A stretch of DNA of 12,950 nt from assembly GCA_964357355.1 (NCBI GenBank), contig CAYHKY010000041.1, positions 1-12,950 on the forward strand. Direction: 5' to 3'. The notes under the pieces were generated by a model. The model saw nothing but the letters and a program-made list of their open reading frames with translations, did no database searches and was not told the DNA's origin. This document shows, in pieces, positions 6,586 through 12,718 of the stretch (positions within the stretch are counted from its first letter, which is position 1; each line of letters starts with the position of its first letter). Source of the DNA: CAYHKY01 sp964357355 (GTDB taxonomy: Bacteria > Patescibacteriota > Microgenomatia > UBA10105). A program made the position numbers and the translations under genes.

Positions 6586-6614
6586 ATTGTAAACTTTTCG
6601 TTTACATAAGTCAA
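6586..6614 (-). promoter_or_regulatory. Promoter of the copper operon
   Basis: On the - strand TTGACT (6609-6614) is followed by a 17-nt spacer and TACAAT (6586-6591), close to the sigma70 consensus. The predicted start is near 6579, giving a leader of about 47 nt before csoR. Confidence 0.75.
6588..6606. promoter_or_regulatory. Second palindrome within the promoter spacer
   Basis: Inverted repeat TGTAAAC-N5-GTTTACA lying between the -35 and -10 boxes of the copper promoter and overlapping the -10. It differs from the CsoR-type palindrome, so a different regulator may bind here. It also lies upstream of trxA on the other strand. Confidence 0.5.
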
Positions 6615-6685
6615 GACTGTTCAAACAAACAAAAATGATGTATTTTTAATAAAAGACCGTGCAGTAAATAAGTACAAACAATTTT

Positions 6686-6691
6686 AGGAGG
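6686..6691 (+). promoter_or_regulatory. Strong Shine-Dalgarno site of trxA
   Basis: AGGAGG, 9 nt before the ATG at 6701. It is the only full consensus ribosome site I see in the window and contrasts with the leaderless-looking genes nearby. Confidence 0.85.
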
Positions 6692-6700
6692 TAAAAAAAT

Positions 6701-7021
6701 ATGCATATCACCGTAACTGATAGTGAATTTGATGCTAAAGTTGTCAAAAGTGACAAACCAACTCTGGTAGACTTTTGGGCCGAGTGGTGCGGACCTTGCC
6801 GGATGCAGAACCCAATCCTTGAGGAATTGGACCTGGAACTTGGCGACAAAGGGATAATTGCCAAAATGGACGTTGATGCCAATCCGCAGGTACCGGGCCA
6901 ATACGGGATCATGTCGATCCCCACCCTGATGCTTTTCCACAAAGGGCAGATGGTTAAGAGTTGGATTGGTGTTCAGAGTAAGGAAGTATTAAAGAGTGAG
7001 TTTGATAAGTTAATGAGTTAA
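6701..7021 (+). CDS. trxA: Thioredoxin
   Basis: A 106-residue thioredoxin, the normal length. The redox motif WCGPC has Cys30 and Cys33, preceded by DFWAEW, and the cis-proline loop is SIPTL (Pro74). It reduces protein disulfides in the cytosol and is itself reduced by thioredoxin reductase, encoded at 7757-8701. It has no signal peptide. A strong AGGAGG site supports the start. Its stop overlaps the stop of the opposing vapC-like gene by 3 nt. No clear promoter boxes were found in the 6615-6680 region. Confidence 0.95.
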   Translation: MHITVTDSEFDAKVVKSDKPTLVDFWAEWCGPCRMQNPILEELDLELGDKGIIAKMDVDANPQVPGQYGIMSIPTLMLFHKGQMVKSWIGVQSKEVLKSEFDKLMS

Positions 7022-7395
7022 GCCAATTTGAGGTGGGGGATGCGGGAGAAATGGCGTTTATTTGCTGTTACTAATGTTAAATCATGTTTAAGTGCAGTAG
7101 CTGCAATGAACAGATCAAAATCATCCAGTTTTTGACCAAGTCGCTCAAATTTAATCTTGAGTCTTACTTGTTGTTCTATGATCATTTGTGTTAGGGGGAG
7201 AATTTGAAGTTGAAAATCCTCGATAAAGTCAGTAAACACCATTATTTTTTTAGGATTTCCGCCTTTTTCAATACCATAAAGGACTTCGCCATATGTAATA
7301 ACACTTAAATTCATTTTTTGAGACAGATCAATATTGATGTCGGCTTTTTGATGTAAGTGAGAAATGATTACATCCGAGTCAAGCAGGTATTTCAT
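7018..7395 (-). CDS. vapC: VapC-type PIN-domain toxin
   Basis: A 125-residue PIN-domain ribonuclease. Acidic active-site residues are visible: Asp6 (LLDSDVI, with Asp8 where Asn is more usual), Glu37 (TYGEVLYGIEK) and Asp94 (DDFDLFIAATAL), followed by the conserved LVTANKRHF end. VapC toxins cut tRNA or rRNA when freed from the antitoxin. The start codon overlaps the antitoxin stop in an ATGA arrangement (7392-7395), the usual layout of this pair. Confidence 0.92.
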   Translation of the reverse strand: MKYLLDSDVIISHLHQKADINIDLSQKMNLSVITYGEVLYGIEKGGNPKKIMVFTDFIEDFQLQILPLTQMIIEQQVRLKIKFERLGQKLDDFDLFIAATALKHDLTLVTANKRHFSRIPHLKLA

Positions 7396-7655
7396 AGGTT
7401 GATTTTTTTAAAGCGGCGTCCACTGAAGAAACGAAACTTTTTAAAATCTAATGAAAGTTCCGGAATAGTACCTGCATATTTCTCCCAGACTTTATTTAAA
7501 TCTTTTTTGGGTTTTGATTTTACCGGGGGAGAAAGTTCCGCAACTATCTTGCCATGTTTTTCGATTAGAGCTGTTTTCTTCTCGTATCGAACTCGATTGA
7601 GCAGATCGGAAAAGTTCTGTTTGGCTTCGGTTGCGGAAATGGTAAAAGTATCCAT
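7392..7655 (-). CDS. Phd/YefM-type antitoxin of the VapC pair
   Basis: An 87-residue protein from the ATG at 7655; an in-frame GTG at 7673 would add six residues but lies within the promoter spacing. The N-terminal half has the Phd/YefM fold pattern ISATEAKQNFSDLLNRV, which dimerises and binds operator DNA. The C-terminal half is basic and aromatic and would wrap around the toxin (KVWEKYAGTIPEL, FRFFSGRRFKK). It probably represses its own promoter. There is no Shine-Dalgarno site, and the predicted mRNA starts only a few bases before the ATG. Confidence 0.88.
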   Translation of the reverse strand: MDTFTISATEAKQNFSDLLNRVRYEKKTALIEKHGKIVAELSPPVKSKPKKDLNKVWEKYAGTIPELSLDFKKFRFFSGRRFKKINL

Positions 7656-7664
7656 AATAAATAC

Positions 7665-7693
7665 AGTATACACAAAATGATTAAAATAGTCAA
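7665..7693 (-). promoter_or_regulatory. Promoter of the toxin-antitoxin pair
   Basis: On the - strand TTGACT (7688-7693), 17-nt spacer, TATACT (7665-7670). The ATG at 7655 is 9 nt beyond the -10 box, which implies a nearly leaderless message. Confidence 0.72.
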
Positions 7694-7720
7694 ATTGTAC
7701 AAAATGACCTTTTTATGGTT

Positions 7721-7749
7721 TTGTAATATCATAGAAAATTATATATACT
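7721..7749 (+). promoter_or_regulatory. Promoter of trxB
   Basis: TTGTAA (7721-7726), 17-nt spacer, TATACT (7744-7749). The ATG at 7757 is 7 nt downstream, so transcription would begin about at the start codon. Confidence 0.6.
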
Positions 7750-7756
7750 GTTGGAT

Positions 7757-8701
7757 ATGCATGATGTAATTATTCTCGGTACAGGGCCGGCGGGATATAC
7801 GGCAGCGCTTTATTCTTCACGGGCATTTTTGAAGACTTTCATGTTGACAGGTCCGCAGGATGGAGGACAGCTGACTATCACTACCGAAGTTGATAATTAC
7901 CCCGGGTTTGCCAATGGAATATTAGGTCCACAGCTTATGGAAGAAATGAAAAAGCAGGTGGGGAGATTCGGGACGGAGATAAAACTTGAAACAGTGTTAA
8001 GCGTCAAAAGTGAAGGGTTAAATAAAGGGTTTATTGTTGAGACTGCAGAGAAAAATGAATATGAAGCAAGAGCAATAATTGTAGCTACTGGGGCTTCAGC
8101 CAAATATTTAGGCTTGCCTTCTGAGAAAAGGTTAATGGGCAAAGGCGTATCAGCCTGTGCGACATGTGACGGATTTTTTTTCAAAAACAAAGAAGTCGTT
8201 GTAGTTGGCGGGGGCGATACGGCGATGGAGGAAGCGAATTTCCTCACCAAGTTTGCGACAAAAGTTACAATTATCCATCGGCGTGAGGAATTTCGGGCAT
8301 CAGCTATCATGCTTGAACGGTCGAGAAAAAATCCTAAGATAACATTAATTACTAATAAAATTATTGAGGAAGTTTTGGGTGAAAATGCAGTTACCGGGGT
8401 CAAATTAAAAGATACTAAAAGCGGGGAAGTAAGTGAAATGCCGACGCAAGGATTTTTCCTGGGCATAGGACATCAACCCAATACGTTGTTTCTCAAAGAT
8501 ACGATAGAAATTGACGAAAAAGGATATATTAAATTACATAAATCTGAGTCACCATTGGATCCCCAATCCCGGACTTCTGTTGCAGGAATATTTGCCGCCG
8601 GTGATTGCGTTGATCCCCGTTACCGCCAGGCAGTCGTGGCTGCCGGCATGGGGTGTATGGCGGCGATGGATGCCGAAAAGTGGCTGGAAGAAAATCCCTA
8701 A
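7757..8701 (+). CDS. trxB: Thioredoxin reductase (NADPH, FAD)
   Basis: A 314-residue low-molecular-weight thioredoxin reductase from the ATG at 7757; a TTG at 7751 is in frame but lies at the predicted -10 edge. FAD-binding GTGPAGY is at 8-14, the redox pair CATC at 134-137, the NADPH-binding GGGDTAMEEA at 151-160 with HRREEFRAS at 174-182, and the C-terminal FAD motif AGDC followed by YRQAVVAAGMG. It passes electrons from NADPH through FAD and the dithiol to thioredoxin. The partner is trxA, 0.7 kb upstream, from which it is separated by the opposing toxin-antitoxin pair. Confidence 0.96.
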   Translation: MHDVIILGTGPAGYTAALYSSRAFLKTFMLTGPQDGGQLTITTEVDNYPGFANGILGPQLMEEMKKQVGRFGTEIKLETVLSVKSEGLNKGFIVETAEKNEYEARAIIVATGASAKYLGLPSEKRLMGKGVSACATCDGFFFKNKEVVVVGGGDTAMEEANFLTKFATKVTIIHRREEFRASAIMLERSRKNPKITLITNKIIEEVLGENAVTGVKLKDTKSGEVSEMPTQGFFLGIGHQPNTLFLKDTIEIDEKGYIKLHKSESPLDPQSRTSVAGIFAAGDCVDPRYRQAVVAAGMGCMAAMDAEKWLEENP

Positions 8702-8756
8702 GCTGTTTTCAAAAATCTTGTTTAATAATATAGATTTGACGTAATGTATTAATTAC

Positions 8757-10331
8757 ATGCGATTATTTTTGGTACTGTCGTTCCTAGTAAGTAGTTTTTT
8801 TATAATCTCTGTTCCGGTTCAGGCAACAACAGTCCAGGACCTGATTCAAGTAATACTAAATTGGTTTAAAACAGGCAGTACCGACAAAAATTTTGATGCA
8901 AAAACTAATTCATTGGACGCAGCCCAGGTGATAAGAAATTTTTCCCCTCTGCCTTTACCAACCGGTACTTCTACGACTGTTAAAGCATTTCCGGGAGCTG
9001 TGGGGTTTGGGACGCAAACGCCAGGCGGACGTGGCGGAAAAGTTTATGAGGTGACACACACCAAGGACACGATTGACAAAAACAGCCCGGATTATCGAGG
9101 TAGTTTTAGAGAGGCGATTGAGGCCAGTGGAGTGCGGATTGTAGTTTTTAGGACAGGAGGATATATCATTGGCCACGACCAGTTTACTATCAAGAATCCA
9201 TTTATCACGATAGCCGGACAGACTGCGCCAGGTGATGGTATCGTGATCCGTAACGGCCCGTTGGTTGTGGCAACGCACGATGTTATCATCAGAGGAATGC
9301 GGGTGAGAATAGGCGATGATCCGGCCGGTACAACGACTACTACGCGTGATGGGATTGCTGTTTCGGGAACCCGGGCACTGGTTGGGACGACTGTCAATAA
9401 CATAGTAATTGATCACTCATCAATATCCTGGGGTCTGGATGAAAATATCAACACCTGGACAGACAAAGTGCATGATGTGACGATATCTTGGAGCATAACC
9501 AGCGAGGCTTTGTATGACAGTATTCACGTAGATGAAGGACAGCCTGCTGGAGCATATGCACCACATAGTATGGGGATGCTGATTGGCCATGACGGCAAAC
9601 GAATTTCCATGCACCACAATTTGATTGCTCATGCCGCAGACAGGACTCCTTGGATGCAGGAAGGGACTACGAGCGAATTTGTAAATAATGTGATATATAA
9701 CTGGGGTGGAGGTCAATGGCCGGCTAAGTATTCCGGATTGGGCGATATAGTCTTGGCTGATACAGTAAATAATTTTATCAAACGCGGTACTAATTCAACT
9801 ACAACATCAAGATTATCAATTTTATTGAGTAGTAATTTGGCCGTTGGGAGCAAGGTGTATGTTAAAGGGAATATGTTTTATGATCAGTCTCACCAGTTTG
9901 TCGGACAAGATTTAGTGTCGGATGGTTCGACAAGTAATTCAAACTATAGGAGTATGACACCTGCGTTTGGGAGCGGGCAAATAATTGTGCAGACAGCAAC
10001 CCAAGCATATGAGGATGTGCTTGGTAGTGTGGGAGCCATAGCACCTAAACGGGATGGAGTAGATAGCTACATTGTGAGTTCGGTAAGGAATGGTACTGGG
10101 ACAATTATAGATTGCATTATGACATGCAATGAGTCCTCAGACCGGCGGAATTTCCACCAGGGTTGGCCGATATATAATACAGGTGTCGCACCTGTAGATT
10201 CTGACCGTGACGGTATACCTAATAGTTGGGAAACGACACATGGTCTAAACCCTAACGATGCTAACGATGGAAACCAGTTAGCCCCAAGCAGGTATACTTG
10301 GGTGGAAGAATATATTAATTCGCTTATTTAA
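8757..10331 (+). CDS. Secreted pectate-lyase-like beta-helix protein
   Basis: A 524-residue exported protein. A signal peptide covers residues 1-23 (hydrophobic core, VQA cleavage site). Residues about 27-61 resemble a dockerin type I module with degenerate loops (DKNFDAKTNSLDAAQVIRNF). The main domain (about 77-475) starts with AFPGAVGFG...GGRGGKVYEVT and has many short beta-coils, as in family-1 polysaccharide lyases. DHSSISWGLDENIN (219-232), the HHN pattern (286-288) and Arg296 in DRTP match the lyase core and catalytic-arginine region. The end (481-505) has DSDRDGIPNSWE, a calcium-binding repeat of the thrombospondin-3/EF-hand type. It would cleave pectate or a similar uronate polymer outside the cell. 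Substrate is unproven. A single TAATGT box precedes the ATG; no Shine-Dalgarno site is evident. Confidence 0.87.
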   Translation: MRLFLVLSFLVSSFFIISVPVQATTVQDLIQVILNWFKTGSTDKNFDAKTNSLDAAQVIRNFSPLPLPTGTSTTVKAFPGAVGFGTQTPGGRGGKVYEVTHTKDTIDKNSPDYRGSFREAIEASGVRIVVFRTGGYIIGHDQFTIKNPFITIAGQTAPGDGIVIRNGPLVVATHDVIIRGMRVRIGDDPAGTTTTTRDGIAVSGTRALVGTTVNNIVIDHSSISWGLDENINTWTDKVHDVTISWSITSEALYDSIHVDEGQPAGAYAPHSMGMLIGHDGKRISMHHNLIAHAADRTPWMQEGTTSEFVNNVIYNWGGGQWPAKYSGLGDIVLADTVNNFIKRGTNSTTTSRLSILLSSNLAVGSKVYVKGNMFYDQSHQFVGQDLVSDGSTSNSNYRSMTPAFGSGQIIVQTATQAYEDVLGSVGAIAPKRDGVDSYIVSSVRNGTGTIIDCIMTCNESSDRRNFHQGWPIYNTGVAPVDSDRDGIPNSWETTHGLNPNDANDGNQLAPSRYTWVEEYINSLI

Positions 10332-10402
10332 AATTTTCAATTTTATATGACCCATGATTGTATCTGTTGTTAGATTATGATGATTGGAAGAAATCTGAAA
10401 AT

Positions 10403-10600
10403 ATGTGTGTTATAGTGCCTTTGAAAGTTACAGAAGTTTCCGGAAATTTCGTCAGACTGGAAGATGGCAGGTGTGTAAAAACCGGTGACGTTGAAGTGAA
10501 AACCGGTGATTATGTTGAGGTTTACGCCGATTTGGTACTTAATAAAATATCTCAAAACGACGCCCTGGCCCGCCGGCAGTTGCTTAAGAACATCAGCTGA
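10403..10600 (+). CDS. hypC: HypC-family hydrogenase assembly chaperone
   Basis: From the ATG at 10403 the product has 65 residues and begins MCVIVPLKVTEV, matching the HypC/HybG family MC-x-x-x-P-x-K-V start with the essential Cys2. The middle VKTGDYVEVYADLVLNKI matches the family vGDyVlVHaGfaiekl segment, but the usual His is Tyr and the Gly is Asp. A longer in-frame reading from the TTG at 10358 would bury the Cys and is therefore unlikely. HypC carries the Fe(CN)2CO unit with HypD and delivers it to the hydrogenase large-subunit precursor. The maturation protease and large-subunit gene downstream support the call. Confidence 0.83.
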   Translation: MCVIVPLKVTEVSGNFVRLEDGRCVKTGDVEVKTGDYVEVYADLVLNKISQNDALARRQLLKNIS

Positions 10601-10608
10601 TTTATAAT
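10580..10608 (+). promoter_or_regulatory. Promoter of the EamA gene
   Basis: TTGCTT (10580-10585), 17-nt spacer, perfect TATAAT (10603-10608). The ATG at 10617 is 8 nt after the -10 box with no Shine-Dalgarno site, which implies a leaderless message. The -35 lies in the 3' end of hypC. Confidence 0.62.
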
Positions 10609-10616
10609 ATATCTCT

Positions 10617-11519
10617 ATGCGTAAAGGAATTTATTTGGTACTTCTGACCACGGTTATCTCCGGTTTCTCTATTTTTGCCAACAAAATATTTGTTTCGCAG
10701 ACTAATCCTTTGGTGTTTACGACAGTCAGAAATATTGTAGTCGGAGCCATATTGACCGGGGTTTTGGTGAAGCTTAATTTACTTCGGGAACTTAAGTCAC
10801 TTAAAATAAAAGATTGGTTGAAACTGTCATTTATCGGTATCTTTGGCGGGGGAGTCGCGTTTGCACTTTTCTTTTCGGGACTTTCACAGATCGGAGCAGT
10901 ACCTGGAAACCTCATTCACAAAACACTTTATTTATGGGTTGCACTTTTGGCAGGACCATTTCTGCATGAAAAATTGACGTTCCGGCAAATGATCGGATAC
11001 GGATTCATTTTTTGGGCGACGTTTTTCATGACAGGTCCAGCTCAATTTCAATTGAATCAAGGGAGTCTGATGATTTTAGGTGCAACTATATTGTGGGCAG
11101 TTGAAAATATTATCGCCAAATTAATTCTGAAAAATATCCCTTCCCAGATCGTCGGTTGGGCGCGGATCGTCATCGGAATTCCGGTTTTATTTGCGATCGC
11201 TTTATTTTTGGGTAAAGGGCAATTGTTTATTGATGCTAGATCCTATACATTTCTACCCATTCTTACCAGCGCACTATTTCTTAGCGGATATGTCCTGTCG
11301 TGGTATGCGGGACTTAAACTGCTTCCGGCATCAGTGGCGACGTCTATCCTGGTTCTGGCGCCGATTATTACAACTATTTTATCCGGTGTATTTATAACCC
11401 GCATACCATTTTCATCACCACAAACGTGGTCATTTATTTTTATGACTGTGGGAGTAGTGTTGATTGCTATAAAGAGGAAACTTCCAATGATTTTAAGATT
11501 CCCGTCTGTGCGGGAATGA
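10617..11519 (+). CDS. EamA/DMT-family transporter
   Basis: A 300-residue membrane protein with about ten helices formed by two tandem EamA repeats (roughly residues 5-135 and 145-285). A family-typical ILWAVENIIAKL segment opens the second repeat. Members of the drug/metabolite transporter superfamily export or import small metabolites; the substrate cannot be read from sequence. The last residues (RFPSVRE and the stop) are encoded by a palindromic repeat at 11497-11536, so the natural C-terminus has probably been replaced or extended by that repeat. It lies between hypC and other hydrogenase genes, but a link with the hydrogenase is not shown. Confidence 0.9.
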   Translation: MRKGIYLVLLTTVISGFSIFANKIFVSQTNPLVFTTVRNIVVGAILTGVLVKLNLLRELKSLKIKDWLKLSFIGIFGGGVAFALFFSGLSQIGAVPGNLIHKTLYLWVALLAGPFLHEKLTFRQMIGYGFIFWATFFMTGPAQFQLNQGSLMILGATILWAVENIIAKLILKNIPSQIVGWARIVIGIPVLFAIALFLGKGQLFIDARSYTFLPILTSALFLSGYVLSWYAGLKLLPASVATSILVLAPIITTILSGVFITRIPFSSPQTWSFIFMTVGVVLIAIKRKLPMILRFPSVRE

Positions 11520-11536
11520 CTTACGGGGTGGGAATG
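11497..11536 (+). repeat. Palindromic repeat, copy 2, at the 3' end of the EamA gene
   Basis: Hairpin ATTCCCG/CGGGAAT (11498-11504 with 11511-11517, 6-nt loop) followed by a tail CTTACGGGGTGGGAATG (11520-11536). The same order is found at 4449-4490 on the same strand, with the tail differing at only a few positions. The stop codon of the EamA gene (11517-11519) lies within it. It may also act as a weak hairpin between the two genes. Confidence 0.82.
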
Positions 11537-11550
11537 TTAACATTAATTGT

Positions 11551-12306
11551 ATGACTTTTGATCCTCAGGGATTGGCCACATGTGCCCGTTACTCATTTGC
11601 ACCAAATTCACTTCATTACTGTGGCCCGGAAAAGCAGGTTGATATGCATGCGTATGTGTCACAAGGCACGGTCGATAAAGGACTGTATGAAATCCTTAAC
11701 CGCTTTGACACTTTATATAAATACTTGGAACTCATTGGAATTGAAAATAATATCGGTGATCCGTTTGACCCCCGAGTCGTTGAAGCGTATTGGTTGGGGA
11801 ATGACTTGCTGCATAAAACCAAATACCAGCCGATGGCAAAGTTGTTGGGTGATGGGTTGCAGTTGAAAAAAAAGTTAAAGCCAAAACAGTTTAACTCAAC
11901 ACTTTCCAAACTTGATCATGGAGTAGCACACCATACGTTCCATGTGTTAAACATTTTTCGCCGCACCGGACACCTCCCAATTGCGCATACTTTGGATACG
12001 ATGGATGAGTGTAGGATTAGTTGGGGAAAAGTGAAAAAATTTACGAATTACGAATTACCAATTACGACTGAAAAAAAGGGATTCATAAAATTGCAAGTAG
12101 AAATCATTCCCTTGATTTATTCACACGATCGATTGGATTTAGGGAAACAAGAGATAAGGGAAGTTTTGAGTGTCGGATTGGTTCCGAAAGTTGGAGAGTG
12201 GGTGAGTGTACATTGGGGGTATGTATGTGAAGTACTTGGCGCGCGCCAAGTGAAGAATTTGGAGTATTATACTAAGTTAGCGATACGGTTAGCGAACCGA
12301 ACTTAA
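11551..12306 (+). CDS. DUF6390-like protein of hydrogenase loci
   Basis: A 251-residue soluble protein that I recognise, with moderate confidence, as DUF6390-like, a family found near [NiFe]-hydrogenase genes. The N-terminus has LATCARYSFAPNSLHYCGP with Cys11 and Cys24. The middle is helical with a His-rich segment (LDHGVAHHTFHVLNIF, 121-136). The C-terminal part (about 203-240) reads VGLVPKVGEWVSVHWGYVCEVL and resembles the HypC segment that ends in GDyVlVHaGfaie. Residues 165-173 (TNYELPITT) come from a heptanucleotide repeat. Function is unknown; the context suggests a hydrogenase assembly or accessory role. Confidence 0.72.
   Translation: MTFDPQGLATCARYSFAPNSLHYCGPEKQVDMHAYVSQGTVDKGLYEILNRFDTLYKYLELIGIENNIGDPFDPRVVEAYWLGNDLLHKTKYQPMAKLLGDGLQLKKKLKPKQFNSTLSKLDHGVAHHTFHVLNIFRRTGHLPIAHTLDTMDECRISWGKVKKFTNYELPITTEKKGFIKLQVEIIPLIYSHDRLDLGKQEIREVLSVGLVPKVGEWVSVHWGYVCEVLGARQVKNLEYYTKLAIRLANRT
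12041..12068 (+). repeat. Heptanucleotide tandem repeat in the DUF6390-like gene
   Basis: Four 7-nt units: TTACGAA, TTACGAA, TTACCAA, TTACGAC. They are translated in frame as TNYELPITT between two more normal-looking parts of the protein. The unit differs from the one in copA, but the period is the same. Confidence 0.83.
12234..12251. repeat. Perfect 18-bp palindrome
   Basis: ACTTGGCGCGCGCCAAGT reads the same on both strands without a spacer. It lies inside the coding sequence of the DUF6390-like protein, over residues LGARQ. It may be chance within a coding region or a protein-binding site. Confidence 0.6.
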
Positions 12307-12337
12307 CTGGCTCGCCATTAATTAATTCAATAAATTT

Positions 12338-12718
12338 ATGAAGATATATATTATCGGAAATCCTTTGGTAAAAGAAGACAGTCTGCCGCTTAAATTATTA
12401 CCCAAACTGCGTAAGTCGTTTCCTAAAATAATATTTGAAGAAGCTGACCCCAACGAAAATTTTGTTCCGGAAGATGGAAGTGTGATTGTTGATACAGTTG
12501 TTGGGATCAAAAAAGTTCAATTGTTTGACAATATCGAAGATTTTGTCCGGACCCGGTCAGTTTCTCCACATGATTATGATTTAGGGTTTCATTTGCGGTT
12601 GATGTTAAAACTAGGGAAAATCAGAAACGTAAAAATTCTCGGAGTTCCGTTTGACTTAACGATTAGTAAGGTAGCAAAAAAGTTAAGTCAACTGTTAAAT
12701 CAATTTACTTCCACTTAA
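12338..12718 (+). CDS. [NiFe]-hydrogenase maturation protease (HycI/HybD type)
   Basis: A 126-residue peptidase of family M52, somewhat shorter than the usual 150-160. It starts with the family pattern IIGNPLVKEDSLP (acidic residues 13-14 at the position of the nickel-binding Glu16 of HybD), then VIVDTVVG with Asp52 (HybD Asp62), and SPHDYDLG with His78 (HybD His93). Such enzymes recognise nickel in the large-subunit precursor and cut off its C-terminal tail. The likely substrate is encoded convergently, with the two coding sequences overlapping by 14 nt at their 3' ends. Family members differ in selectivity; the pairing here is inferred from adjacency. Confidence 0.87.
   Translation: MKIYIIGNPLVKEDSLPLKLLPKLRKSFPKIIFEEADPNENFVPEDGSVIVDTVVGIKKVQLFDNIEDFVRTRSVSPHDYDLGFHLRLMLKLGKIRNVKILGVPFDLTISKVAKKLSQLLNQFTST

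Noticed and set aside
7897..8466. Long antisense open frame (189 codons) opposite trxB
   Set aside because: No start signal or domain; the trxB frame shows all family motifs, so this is a codon-bias shadow.
10358..10402. N-terminal extension of the hypC-like gene from a TTG
   Set aside because: HypC needs Cys directly after the initiating Met; starting at 10358 would bury it, and the extension has no family similarity.
12286..12299. Terminator hairpin CGGTT/AACCG at the end of the DUF6390-like gene
   Set aside because: Only 5 bp, inside the coding sequence and with no U-run after it.
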